NCBI GenBank assembly: GCA_963693285.1 | Contig: OY848918.1 | Coordinates: 21,339,484 to 21,403,483, forward strand | Direction: 5' to 3' | DNA: 64,000 nt | Source: Xestospongia muta | Taxonomy: Eukaryota > Porifera > Demospongiae > Haplosclerida > Petrosiidae | Part shown: positions 22,350 to 35,150 of the stretch, one piece after another | Numbering within the stretch: position 1 is the stretch's first letter | Layout: every line of letters starts with the position of its first letter | Program-made: the position numbers and the translations under genes | The notes under the pieces: model-generated | Told to the model about the DNA's origin: nothing | The model's database searches: none | Seen by the model: the letters and a program-made list of their open reading frames with translations, nothing else

Positions 22350-23899
22350 CATCTTATATCCACTTGAAACTATGTTGCCAACAATTTTATAATTAGTACC
22401 AGATCTGTTTATCATTAAACCACATTATGTTGACATCTACTTTCTAGTTCATATGACATTGTACCCTAAGTGATTTAACTTTAATAAAATCTTCTTATAC
22501 GGTCATTTAATGATATTTCATTAGAGAAGATGTAAATGAGTAGGCTCCTTAATTTAAATCTATTAGTTTTTAATAACAGTCATAAACTGCTAGAGTTAAG
22601 TTGTCTATGAAAGAGCCATAAAAATATAGAGGCAAACATGGCTATGGCTCCTACTTGATATAGCAATTATGTATAAATTATTACTTCTTATGACATTTTA
22701 ATACAGCACAAAGTAATTTTTCCAATTTTTTTAGTCATTTTCATAAAGTGACTTTATAACTACAGAAAACTGGAATTAATGATGTCATGGTGACATTAAT
22801 TAAAATTAAAATTATACTGTAGTTATTTATTAAAAAAGGAGGGTACAAACATGGCTTTGTAAAGATGTTATTTAGTTGAGACATAGGAAAGTCTAGTAAT
22901 GAAACATTTTGAAAAACTCCAAAGTAAAATGTGGCCAAGTCTAAAGAACAATTATTATAAATGTCACTTAATTTTCAATAGTTACGAAGTGCAAATGTAT
23001 GTTTAATCTCATTCTCATATCAAAACATGCATAACACAATAGGACAGTTTAGTGACTTTTATAGGCAATGACACAGCCAATTGAGGTAATCTATGTCGAC
23101 ATCTATAAATAGTGACAAATTAATTTATCAAATATATAAACATCATTTATTAATAAAATAAATATTACATATCTATTTCTAGTTACTATATAAGTTATTA
23201 AACTTTTCATCTGTATTACCTCTATAATTGCAATCATCGAGATAATCATAATGGAGTATTGAGCCACTATATATAACACTCTTCTTCCAGTAGAAGACAG
23301 TTAAAGTGACACACTCCAAATACAGTTTCTAAAGCCTTAAATTAGATCATTTAATATAATACTGTCTATCATAAAAATAAAGGAATATTAACAGCCCTAA
23401 AAAGGTATTGTGATGATAACAGAATAGGTGAAGTTTGAATTGAAGGAGAAAGAGACACAAGAAAACTACAGGAAAGAGAAAAGGACCATGACAATCAAAC
23501 AGAAGTATTAGAGAAGAATATTTACCTTTATTAACATTCCCATTACTTGTATATCTCAAAATCTGGGTGCTTGTTTGTATAACTTGACTGATGATGTAAG
23601 AATATGTCCTATGATGACATCACTATGTGTCATAAAGATAATAATGTTAGGTTTGGTTTAGGGATGTCATCATAGTCAAGTTACATCAAGAACCACCCCA
23701 AGATCTCACAATTGAAATACTAGACTTCACCCAAACCTCCGGCTCTTTGGAGTCAATACCTGGAAAAAACATCTTAGCTTACTGGATGGATGATGGATAG
23801 TATTATCAAAATAATGGACGAATACATGTATAGCGAATGAACAAATGAATGAATGGATGAATGGAAAATAGGTTGATATAATTTGACACAATGAACTAT
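22350..23899. other. Intergenic between transposase-like gene and Tc1-like element
   Basis: Contains the interspersed repeat shared with 10085-10290 (about 22455-22710), an AT-rich region, and a degenerate (ATGA/ATGG)n patch at about 23780-23872. Repeated at 42895-44431 and, with an internal deletion of about 240 bp near 59811, at 59520-60815. No gene seen. Confidence 0.55.
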
Positions 23900-25264
23900 A
23901 GTCTGTTCGTGTTCACCTTTCCGGTAGAAAAATTATCATAACTTTCTAATAACTCGACCAAATTCAAAATTTCAAAATCAGGTTGTCTCCTGACGACCAT
24001 CCGGTTCTTTTGATGTCATTTTTAATATGAATAGGACCCACAAGAACAAAATTTGTTGTACTTTCCATAAGCGAAGTATAGGAGATGCCAATGACCATGA
24101 GGAATGTGATCTCGTGAATTTCGTTAATCAACAAAATGGCTGCCGCTTGAAGAGAGAAACCAGTACGGTAAGAAATACATTCTAACTGTAAAAGTTTAAT
24201 CACATAGATAGGTAAAATAAATTGAATATAACTATTGTGTATGAGAATGAATGCAAACAGAAGTATTACTGAATTCAGACTTCGATAACCAATAAAATTA
24301 TAAAAGTTACGACAGTGGTAATACATTGTAAGGTACAAAGGTGCTGGTCTGTGTTGTTTTACTTTCTGTAGAAATGTCTTTTTAATGTCCTTGTAGTCAT
24401 ATTTTATGCTATGTTCATCTAACTATCTTTTAATATCATCTTTTCTGTTTGCAGTTGTTGGAGGTTTGTCCTTTTGTTTGTTGTGGTACGAAGCATTGTC
24501 TAAAACTATCACAGATGTAGGTGGAATGTTTGGAAGTAGCTGTTGTATAAACCACTCTATAAAGTGTTCTGAGTTCATTTTGTCATGATAGTATGCGGAG
24601 TTTGTCTTAGATCTAAAAACCAAGTCTGCACCAGGAACCCAACCTTCCACTCCACCAGCATGAACCACAATCAATCATTGACCTTTCCCACTTGGCACCT
24701 TCCATCCTCCTTTACCATCAACGTCTACCCAAATATGTTCTTTACAGTGATGTGTGTTTACCCATGTTTTGTCAGTATAGATTATTGTCCTGTTGTCATT
24801 TCTTAGTTTACCTATCATTTGCAAGTATGTATGTCTTTGTTCCAGTATATTATGTTGTTCATATATGTATTGTTTATTGTCTCTTTTCTTGTATGAAAAC
24901 GCCAACTCTCATAGAACCTTCCATACACAAAACGTACCACCTCCGAAAACTCCATCCTCTGTCAAGTTAGCTAAAATAGTAGACAATATGGGATATTGTT
25001 GGTGTGTGTAAAAGCTATGAACAGTACGTCCTATTACTTCTTTATTAAAAGAGTCTGGATTCACACGTACCCTAGATGTTGTGTATTGTTTAACAAGAGT
25101 CAGTAATTTACCTTCTTGAGAAATATATTCATTATGAATGTTACGCACACTTCTTATTGATACACCTGTAGCCTCTGCTGTACGTTCTACAATTCTCTCT
25201 CTCTTAATTGAGCTTCCTTTTCTTTTCTCTTTCTCAAAGAACTGCCTTACATTTTCAATAACAT
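23900..25264 (-). mobile_element. Tc1/mariner-like element, copy 2, truncated at its 5' coding end
   Basis: Begins at 23900 with the terminal repeat AGTCTGTTCGTGTTCACC and contains the transposase pseudogene at 24340-25277. The other terminus is missing: at about 25265 it runs straight into a MACPF type A fragment. The DNA between 23918 and 24340 shows no recognisable catalytic C-terminal part. Confidence 0.65.
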
Positions 25265-25277
25265 ATTCATTGATCAT
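24340..25277 (-). pseudogene. Tc1/mariner-like transposase, copy 2, with in-frame stops
   Basis: Minus-strand order: helix-turn-helix (RERIVERTAEATGVS), TDKTWVNTHH with the first catalytic Asp, VPSGKGQ, then HAGGVEGWVPGADLVF, NSEHFIEWFIQQLLPNIPP, and VLDNASYHNKQ with the second Asp. In-frame stops lie after VWKVL (about 24907), after SGKGQ (a TGA where a CGA codon is expected) and after DDIKR (a TAG where a Trp codon is expected). The downstream NPIE-type motif with the third acidic residue is absent. All three stops recur in copy 3, and copy 1 shares the two that lie inside the window. Copies 2 and 3 are therefore duplicates of an already dead element. Confidence 0.85.
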
Positions 25278-25745
25278 TGAATAATTGAGCAGCTTTTTTC
25301 TGAATATCAGTTGTCAATGATGTACTAACATCAACTAATCCAGAGTATCCTGCAGAAGCTTTGACATTGATGCTAGAAGAATAAGGGTTTAGAGTAGTTT
25401 GTTGTAGAAAATTCTGAACGTACTCAAAATCAACCACCCATTTTCAATGCTGTTACAATGTGAGTTCTGTATTGTTGAATAAATATCAAATAATCTTGTT
25501 TTGTTGACGAGTTTAAAACCTGGGGAAGATAATTTACAGCAGAGACAAAACTATCTGAGAATGGAGCATCATGTATTGAGGCACCATAAGCTTCACATTG
25601 TGACTGAGAACTGATGAATAATGTCCAGAAAAACTTGCTCCCCAGCCATTGAAACTTGCATCAACATGTATTTTAAGAGAATCCATATATGAAGCTGTAT
25701 CTCTGTTGATTCTACTAGAAAATGAAAAGGAACAGGACTGAGTGT
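25265..25745 (-). pseudogene. MACPF type A fragment fused to the dead transposase
   Basis: Minus-strand sequence matches type A from SCSFSFSSRIN through SYMDSLKIHVD and GWGASF to QKKAAQLFN, with frameshifts (for example just after GASFS) and a small deletion in the SASADYQ region. It stops within the FNDQ codons, where the transposase sequence begins. It has no exon 1 or 3' half. Confidence 0.8.
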
Positions 25746-26022
25746 TAAGGATAAGGCATGTCTACAGTAATACTAATAAATTCACGACATATTAAACTGT
25801 AGTACATAGAAATAGCCAATTGATATCACACCATTATATCAGGATATCATTGTAAAATGTAACAACAGCAGAAATCTTTATATGTAAACACAGCATAGAG
25901 TGTTGCTGTCTGGAACAAGTGAAATATTGCTATTCTCTACTACTCAAGTTACTCAAGCACGTGGTATTGTCTGTTATTGAACAAGGATAGGTCTTTTACT
26001 GGTTATCAGCTGTATATGAGAC

Positions 26023-26073
<51 letters not shown>

Positions 26074-27181
26074 TGTCTCATGGCTGACCACTAAGAGAGT
26101 CAACAAGTTATTTTTAGACTTCTATTACAAAAAGAAACCGCAAAAAGGCTTAAAATGGTAAGACAAGACAGTATATATATAGTTGATTCAAGCAATGATT
26201 GAATAACGAGTAATGATTGAATAACGCAGGGTTAATAGTGGACAGCTATAAGTCCACGTTCTTTCCTACTTTCATAACAACAAGAGGTATATTGTCTGGT
26301 CTTCAGTTAAAATAAAACAAACATTGGTTGTACTTATCAAGTATAATAATATCTTTTGGTTTTATTTTTTTTTACACCAACAATATCGTTATTCTGTCTT
26401 CTGACTGTCTCTTTTCTACAAATAACTTGGACAAACTATGGACTAGAAACAAGTTAGTGATGACTTCACCATGATATATATTTTATTCAGATATTAGAAG
26501 TAATCATTGACCTTAAATTTTTAATGCCTTCATATAAAATTGCTTAGAAGTTTTACTTATGGTAATTGTTGTTTTCAGCAAAATAATTCTCTTTGTTTAT
26601 GTTTGGCTTCTTGTGTTAAAGACAATTTGAGTTTTAGAATTATAGAAAATTAACAATTATATACTGTTTATACTGTTGATTTATACTGTTTAATAATGCA
26701 TGTTCTTCCATAGTGTTTGAAGAGAAAGAAGACTTAAAATGTTTCATATATACATACATACATATACATTGTATGGATCAAATACCATATTATAAAAGTC
26801 TATTGTTACTCAGTACTGTTAAAGCTATAAGACTATTGTATTCAGTAGATATTGTGCAACACAAACTTTAAGAATTCAATCAAGCTAATTTTTCAAACTA
26901 ATAGAACATTATGGAATAGCACTTTTTAATTTATTACATAATAGATATCTTAAATTAATATAAGGTTTGCATAAGAGATAACTAGGGATACCACATCTTA
27001 ATATCTCAAAAAATCTGTCGTTTGCTAGCAAAGATGAACTTTGAAATAATAATTTCTTTAAACAATAGTGTATTGTATTTAAAGAACAAAAGAAATTAAT
27101 TTATTAATTTTGCTTAAAGTCCTATTGTATCAAAACCAATATGTAATTAATCCTTCACAGACTAACTAGCTAATATAATAG
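25746..27181. other. Intergenic and type A 3' flank, copy 2
   Basis: Holds a (TA)n tract at about 26028-26071, a segment matching 2180-2440, and from about 26560 the block shared with 11000-11513. A (CATA)n patch is at about 26747-26770. No gene seen. Confidence 0.6.
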
Positions 27182-30100
27182 TTAATAAAAGCTCAAGCAG
27201 TCATATGTTAGACACTTAAAAAGTTCTTCAAAAGGAGTGTTATCATCTATATCAGGATCTCTATAAAAGGTTCCTGTCTCCATCGATCCTGAATTGCCAA
27301 GTTCAGGATAACCATCCCCAATCATGAACATTCCATATTCTTTGACTTCAATTTTTGTACATCTTGTTAAACATTGATCAGCAACACACACATGTGTATC
27401 TGCCTGATGAAGTTCATAAACGTTAAAGCCATCAGAAAGAGTTGAGTAGCCATTCGGACATTTATACCGAAATGACCCAGCAAATAATGGATTGATCACA
27501 CCTATTGCACCAGTAATAAGTTTTGAAGGTGCCCTACGAGAATCGACTAAAGCAGTATATCCAGTAATGTTTTTATTTGCTCCTCCATAATAAGCTCCTA
27601 AAACACGAAGGTTAGGATCTGTTTGATAATGAGTCCAGAATGCACTTTTAATAGTACTTAAGGGTATATTTATGTATTGATTGGACGTAACTACTCGGAT
27701 AACGTCACTTTTAGCAGGACCAAAATCTTTATGACAAAGACTTGTATCAAGAGCATGTGCCATACAATAGTCCAATGTGACATTACGTAAATTTTGTTTC
27801 TTCTTATTAATGTTAGGGATATCAGGGAAGTATTGTGAAGTAAAGTACTTATACATTTCAGTCAAAGTGTATGATAATGGAAGAGGATTGTCTTTTACTG
27901 TTTGTGCCCACTGAAAAGCAGTTCCATTTTCATCCACAGGTGGGTTTCCTCCAACTTGATATATTTTGTAGCTGCGACGTTGATCATTGAACGATTGAGC
28001 AGCTTTTTTCTGAATATCAGTTGCCAACGATGCACTGACATCAACTGTTCCAGAGTATCCTGCAGAAGCTTTGACGTTGATACCAGAAGAACAAAGGTTA
28101 GAGTAGTTTGTTGCAGAAATTTCTGAACGCACTCCAAATCGACCGCCCATTTTCAATGCTGTAACAATGTGAGTTCCATACTGTTCAATAAATGTCAAAT
28201 AAACAGATTTTGTGGACGAGTTTAAAACCTCGGGAAGATAACGTACTCCATTGACAAAACCATCTGAGAATGGAGCATCATCTACTGAGGCACCATATGC
28301 TTCACACTGTGCCTGAGAACTGATGTATAATGTCTGACGACTTTGTGTAGATTGATGAACTTGCTGATAATCTGCACTAGCAGAGAAACTTGCTCCCCAT
28401 CCCTTGAAACTTGCATCAACGTGTATTTTAAGAGAATCCATGTATGAAGCTGTATCTTTGTTGACTCTGCTAGAAAATGAAAAGGAACAGGACTGAGCAT
28501 CATTGACAGTGGTATGATCTGGAATTGAATATCGACCATCAGCAGTAGTTAGACCTTGGTTATAAGTGAATCGAAAAATCCCTAAACCTAAAAACCCCGA
28601 GTCCAAACCACCTGTGTTTTGAGGATTTCCCCTAAAAATATCATAGGATGACCCCAGGTAACCAATGTTAGGATATTTTGGTTTTGATTCAGCTAAAGGT
28701 TCATATATTACTAGAGAAAAAAAGCACAATAAATAAAATTATTATAATTGCATGTCATTAAACATAATTATAGTTAGAAAGACAATGCATTACTCTTTTA
28801 TTATCAAATACATGCTAAAGGTTAGATTAATTTTTAATAATAAAAGTATGTAGTTTCCTATAGTTTTGTCGTTCATTGCTAATTTGTTTGATGTAATTTC
28901 TAATTATTTAGCTTGTCACCATATGTTAGCTATGTGAGCCTTTATCTCCTCACATTTTATCTAGAACACTTGCAGGCATATATTATGTTTGTCTTTTTCA
29001 CTATATAACTATAAAAAGATACATACATTAGCATTTTCATTACTGTTACTCACATCAATAGTTTATACACATATATATGATTAATCTCAAAAACTGCTCG
29101 ACAATTTTCTTTCATTTAAAATTTTAAACAAGTTGAAAATATTAAATTTTCTATTTGTGCTCTTCAAATAGATATGGAAGACTTGTGTAGAAAAAAGAAA
29201 GGAATTTAAACATGTTCGATACATTGATTAATCAGGAAGTGACATTTCTTTAACAATTACAGGTGTTCTAACAATTAACTATGGCTTCCTACCGGAAGAA
29301 TAATATAACTAATAATAAATGAAAAAATGCACTAAAGTGCTCAACCTCGCTGCGGTGCCCAGTGTAAATCTATACTGCAGAGTGCATGTAACATGTACAT
29401 TTAAGACTGGACAAGGTGTGGTCAAATTATTGATAGAATCACGTGATGCACATTGCAAACTGTTGTTTGATTTTTATTTTATTTTACTTATATTCTTTAG
29501 CTGCTCTAAGGTAAAACACTAAAGAAACAACTAGAAGAAAGTCTACTTATATAACAAAGCAACAAACCTAAAAATAGAATATACCAAATAAGGAATATAC
29601 TAAATATAAATAAAAGCTCTAAACTATGATATGGTAATGAAGTAAACTGTTCAGAAAGCAGTTTTATGTCTTACTTAGGACGAATCTTCCCTCCTCCCGA
29701 TTGGCGATAAGAATATTGACGGGGAGTGGGCGGGTTTAAATTTCCTCCTGTTGCTCATCAGAGGAGTGTTTCGAGTTGTTTACGGATACTATCTTCAGTT
29801 ACCTTCCGGAATGAAATACCTTTTTCTTGCTAGGGCACGTAGGCACACCAGTCACAGCAACTGAATACTTATTATGGACAAGGCTCAGCAGCAAGACAGA
29901 TTTTAGTCACAGAACTCACTCCAGGCTGTCCAGACACCTGAAGCGCAACTAACGAGATGGAAACTGTGACAGTAATTCGACTAGCTTTTCTTATCTTTAG
30001 ATTTAGATAAGACTTCCTTCAAGAAGTGCTAACAAAGACCTGGTGCTTGTCCTAGAGAGAAATAGCTCTAGGATGTAAAAATGCTTGAGTGCCTTTTAAT

Positions 30101-30690
30101 GGCTCAGCATTTCTCTTAAATCAAAGGGAAAAAAGCTTTGTCGTTTACTGGGTACTTTGCACTCTCATTGATATGTCTGTGAAGCTGTAACTGAGTAAGT
30201 AATAGTATCATTCAATTGACAAGCAAGATTAAGTGCTAGATTCGGTGATGAATGCTTCTCTGAGCCTTTACATGACGCTTTAAATGTTTCAATATTTCAT
30301 ATACAAAATTTATCTATTAGTAGCAGTTTCTTCAGTGCTTTGAGACGTTTCTTGAAAACGTTACTTTGCAAGTCCACAAAACACTTTTCAGATCTTTTCT
30401 AATGATTGCTTCAACCAACGGCCCTCTGTCTTGCTAATCCCTATTCCTTTAAGATTCTCTACAGCATACTAAAAAATCTCCACATTAATTTTTTTTACTT
30501 TTCAAGAAACGGCACTTTACCTCTGCAGCCTGAAAATTCTTTTGCGAGTTTTAAGCTTTCATTTTCTTTGACGATGTTCTTGATACTACTGTTGTAAAGT
30601 CTGCATGTTTTTCTATTCGTTGCTAAATGTTGGTAGCTGCTAACGCTTTGCTTGCCAAGTTATAGCAGTTCAAAAAAACAGGCAGTGCAG

Positions 30691-30723
<33 letters not shown>

Positions 30724-31067
30724 GACAGACTACAGTACCCTCGCTTTGCACCCACGCACAGCGAAGTTAACTACCATAAAAATTCTGGTCCATCGTTTAG
30801 TGCATACAATACGCATGTACAAGAAGAATGCGTAAAACGCCTGCAAGTAGCGTGCTAATGGTAGAAATCTTTACGCAGTTTCGTCAAAATAAAGTTTTAA
30901 ATTTAAAAAATGTTATTAAATTAAGCTTCATATAATTTAAATTATTATTTTAGTGACTTACAGCACTCTTCTGTATCACATTGAGACAGTAATGATTGCT
31001 CTGGAAAGAGGTGGCAGTTAACCAGTACTGGTAGAAGACACATCATTAGAATTTGAGCGAAATCCAT
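27182..31067 (-). CDS. MACPF (perforin-like) secreted protein, type A, copy 2
   Basis: Exon 1 31067-30962 (106 bp) and exon 2 28710-27182 (1529 bp) are separated by a 2251-bp phase-1 GT-AG intron; the product is 544 aa. Architecture is as in copy 1: signal peptide and Cys pair in exon 1, PKYPNIGYLGS, GWGASFSASADYQ, QYGTHIVTALKMGGRFG, then the C-terminal domain ending CLTYDCLSFY. The protein of copy 3 is identical in exon 2; a few silent differences separate the two. Relative to copy 1 it has, among others, K for P in ESPPKY, T for S in FSYNQ, A for T in LGTYYGG, and FYRD for FFRD. No lesion is visible. Confidence 0.9.
29323..30820. mobile_element. Intronic insertion in type A, copy 2
   Basis: Same insert as at 13655-15150, with the (CA)n run near 30691-30720 longer. 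It contains small frames (29319-29522, 30406-30597) that have no recognisable product and differ in length between copies. Boundaries are estimates from comparison with the short intron of copy 0. Confidence 0.45.
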
Positions 31068-31253
31068 TCTGATATTTATTGTATATATTCGTTTTAATGT
31101 TTAGGGCAGGCGCAGGCCAAACTGACGATAAGTCTTGGAAATACCTTATTATAAATTCGATTCCTCGTCTAAAATTGTTCGTCATAAACTCCTCCCTCTC
31201 TTGTAAGTCTATTTAAGAGAAAAACGCGTTTTATCATTTATTTCACTGACAAG
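31068..31253. promoter_or_regulatory. Shared bidirectional promoter of cassette copy 2
   Basis: A 186-bp interval, nearly identical to 15397-15582. The first conserved block reads ACGATAAGT instead of ACGATTAGT. The CTCCTCCCTCTCTTGTAA block and TATTTAAG box are kept. Confidence 0.65.
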
Positions 31254-32935
31254 ATGTCTTTACTCTTTTACGGATTGTTATCACTGCTAGCATTAGGGAG
31301 TACACTCGATGGTAAGTTGTTCTTTTGTTCACTCAGTATGTGTACACAAAGTAATTAAATTATTGCCTGGAGGATAAATCTTTCATTTTGCTTTACATAC
31401 ATACAGATTCACCACCTCGTTTTCCTAATATTGGTTATGTTGGAAGCACTTACAACATTTTCAAAGGAAATCCTCGTAGCACCACAGGATTAGACCCTGG
31501 ATTTACTCTGCGCAATCTCTGCAAATTTTCCTATCAAAATAACAACGAAACAGTTGATGGCCGTTATTCTATTCCAGATAACACACGTGCTACCGCTTCT
31601 TCCACGTGTAGCTTTGATTTTACGTCAGAAACAACTGACAGTACTTCCTCATATTATGATTCTTTAAAGGTGGACGTCAGTGTTGACTTTGGTGGTTGGG
31701 GTGCTAGTTTTAGTGCTAGTGCTGATTACAAAGAAGTTCATGAAAACTCAGCTTCTCACGAGTATAGATACGTGTCGTCACATGCTACTTGTCAAGCATA
31801 TATTGTTTCTGTTGAAATAGAAGATAAGACTTTGAATCCTGCATTTAAAAAAGCAGTGCAGAATCTCCCGTCAGAAACAACTACTTTAGAAGACTATGTC
31901 GACTTAATACAACATTGGGGAACACATGTTGTCACTTCTGTGACTATGGGGGGTCGTTATGGAGTTCAGTCATCAGTAACAAACAATGACTACACCTCTA
32001 TGGTATCAACTGGATTAGATATCAAAGTAGCAGCTAAATACTCTGGTATTGTTAGTTTAAATGCTAATGCAACAGCTAGCAGTGACAAAAAAAAAGCTAA
32101 AGAATTTGAAAGTTATCGTACAGACTACCAGATTTATCAGGTTGGTGGTAAACCCCCACTCAGTGAAACAATGTCAACTTTTGAATGGGCACAGACCGTC
32201 AAAGATAACCCTCTTCCTTTACTATATACATTATTTCCGCTTAGAAACTATATTACATCACAATACTTTCCTAATGACAAAGATATATCAATAAAGCAGT
32301 CAAACCTGTATAAAGCGACTACTCAATATTGTCAGTCACTGGAACTACCTGATATTACCTTTTGTATAAACAATGGTCCAACGTCTACTCCAAAAATCGA
32401 AGTCACCTTTGCAAAAAAATTTAGACCTCTACCATGTAGTGATTCTCATTATTCATTTTATACTCCAATTTTAGATAACCCTAATTACAGAATCCTTGGA
32501 ACATTGAAAAAATCCCAAGAAAAAGATTCTACAGTTGTGATAGTAAATGGCCAAAACCATCCTAATGAGCTGATACGAAGTGCAAAAAGCTGGGATAAGA
32601 TATACTCGAGGCCTGATGGTCGTATGTCTGCCTTTAGACCAAATTGTGATGATGGATTTTTAAGTGTCTCTGATACGTTTTGTTGTGGTCAAAAAATTGA
32701 CTGTTTTGACTCTCTTCCAACCACCCTTCCCTGCATCGCTGTTCAATGTTTGTCAGAGTGCGGACATTATGGATTTTATGATAATACTAATATTTCTATG
32801 ATATCTTTCGGAAATGGAGTCCTAGGAAATAACTTTCGCTATTATGGTTATACATTTGCTAGGTATATGCAAGATTTCGCAATGCCACCAAGTGCAAAGA
32901 AATGCTTGAATTATAATTGTTTAACATTTATATAA
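31254..32935 (+). CDS. MACPF (perforin-like) secreted protein, type B, copy 2
   Basis: Exon 1 31254-31311 and exon 2 31407-32935 join in phase 1 over a 95-bp intron; 528 aa. Signal peptide, MACPF core with HWGTHVVTSVTMGGRYG and C-terminal Cys-containing domain are as in copy 1. Two residues differ from copy 1 (M in SETMSTF, K in CCGQKID). Divergent with the type A gene ending at 31067. Confidence 0.9.
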
Positions 32936-34480
32936 TTAATTTAATACTTGTTTATGTACCATCACAGCAACAATCACCATGATAGAAACATATGTATCAT
33001 CATAGTAACAATTACCATAGCAACATTATCATGATATTACGAATTGGTTGTTTTAAGACTGAAAGCAATAGCTTTATACATTATGATATCAATTTTGTTA
33101 CAAACATTTTAAAACCTTCCAATTATTTAAAAACTTTCTATGCGTAATTGGCAAATGTAAAATTTAAAGATTATATGCATCAGTTTACTTATTTTTGAAA
33201 CATAAATGATTTGATTATAATTATAAGGAATGATCAGGAAAGCTTTTATAAACTTATGGATACAACCGATAACTTTTGTGTACACCTCCTGACACATAGA
33301 TTGACAAGTAAAGCACACCATGTTATATAAGTGCAAACTGTATACATACCATAGCCTATTTACTTAAGTAATATACCTTTTATAGTTAAGATACTGTAAA
33401 TGACTATCAAGAAAGATGACTAGTACTAGTGACATATATATGAAGTTCATTCCTGCATACACTTCACTGTTTGTATGTAGTTAGACAATGTGATAGAGGA
33501 ATTCAGTAGGATACATGGAGGACATCAACCAAATCCTCATTGTCTAGCTAGTTGTCAGACAATGTGTCAACTAGGATATCATCATTAGCAGTTTATCAAC
33601 AATGTTCATTGGATATTTAAGTACAAACATCAGTAAAATATAACAAGAAACTAATAAGAAAATGACTAATTCCAAAGACTTAGTCCACCAAGACATTTGA
33701 TACTGATGGGAGTTAATCTGTTCCTTTTTCTTTATAGTAAGAAATCTATTGCAATATCTCTTTTACAATGTAGTTATCAGTAATGGGAATTGATTTGCTG
33801 TTTTCTTCACTAAGTCCAATCCAAAAACCAACTCGATATTAAATTTATATCTATTGTTTAGTTTCCATGTATAATTACCATTCTATAAAGGACCAATAGA
33901 ATCACAAATTCTAGGAATTATGTGGTCCATATAAAAAGCAACGGTACATATGTTACCATAACAACAATTACCTTAGCAACAACATGTGTGTTCTCATAGC
34001 AATTATTACCATGGCAACGATTACAATTGATTTTTTAGTAATAACAATTATTATTATTATCAATGACGATGACCTTACAGCAGAGTTGAAGGTCTACAAC
34101 AAAATTTTAGATGTTTTATGTATTCATATAGTATCAGTTACTATGGTGACAATAACCATAGCAACGATTGCCATCATACTGTAACAATTACCATGACAAC
34201 ATTACCATAGAGACAACATATACATCACCATATCAAGACTTACCAAAGCAACATCATTATGACATTAATGTAAAGCCAAGTATCACTTTAGGACTTTAAA
34301 AATTGTATTGTAGCATTATCTTTCAACATTCTTACTGTCATTGTAAAACCTACCAGTTATTTAATAAATAACTGTTGTCAAACTTCCATGAAAAACTGCC
34401 AATAACAGAATTAAGATTTGATCTGGTGCTTTGTTTAGTATAGTATGTAAGTCAATTGCCTACTCTCGTTCACAGACTAG
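32936..34480. repeat. Type B 3' flank, copy 2 (degenerate ACCATAGCAACAATT repeats and first internal block)
   Basis: Matches 17265-18822 almost base for base, with a short deletion near 33240 (GGTAGGCTA lost). No gene seen. Confidence 0.7.
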
Positions 34481-34482
34481 CT

Positions 34483-35150
34483 AACATTATATGGAATTGG
34501 TCTGTTGCTTCGTATAATAATTAAGCCCATTGCCTTTTCTTGCTCACAGACTAGTTAACAGTAAAACAGTAAAGTAAATTTGTCTGTTGCTTCATATAAT
34601 GAGGAAGCCCATTGCCTTCTCTTGTTGACAGAGTAGTTAACAGTATAGGAAATTGGTCTGTTGCTTCGTATAACGAGGAAGCCTATTGCCTTCTCTTGTT
34701 CACAGACTAGTTAACAGTAAAAGAAATTGGACTGTTGTTTCGTATAATGAGGAAGCCTATTGCCTTCTATTGTTCACAGACTAGTTAACAGTAAAAGAAA
34801 TTGGTCTGTTGCTTCGTATAATGAGGAAGCCTATTGCCTTCTCTTGTTCACAGACTAGTTAACAGTAAAAGAAATTGGTCTGTTGTTTCGTATAATGAGG
34901 AAGCCTATTGCCTTCTCTTGTTCACAGACTAGTTAACAGTAAAAGAAATTGGTCTGTTGCTTCGTATAATGAGGAAGCCTATTGCCTTCTCTTGTTCACA
35001 GACTAGTTAACAGTAAAAGAAATTGGTCTGTTGTTTCGTATAATGAGGAAGCCCATTGCCTTCTATTGTTCACAGACTAGTTAACAGTATAGGAAATAGG
35101 TCTGTTACTTCGTATAATGAGGAAGCCCATTGTCTTCTCTTGTTAAAAGT
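34483..35150. repeat. 74-bp minisatellite, 9 copies
   Basis: Same unit as at 18823-19180. Unit starts lie near 34499, 34580, 34655, 34729, 34802, 34877, 34951, 35025 and 35099. The extra units alternate TTGCTTCG and TTGTTTCG variants, which suggests expansion as a two-unit (148-bp) higher-order repeat. Confidence 0.88.

Noticed and set aside
23964..24338. 124-142 codon frames on the minus strand (also 44510-44938) with hydrophobic segments
   Set aside because: They run into non-coding sequence past the transposase and their ends differ between near-identical copies. No family motif is visible.
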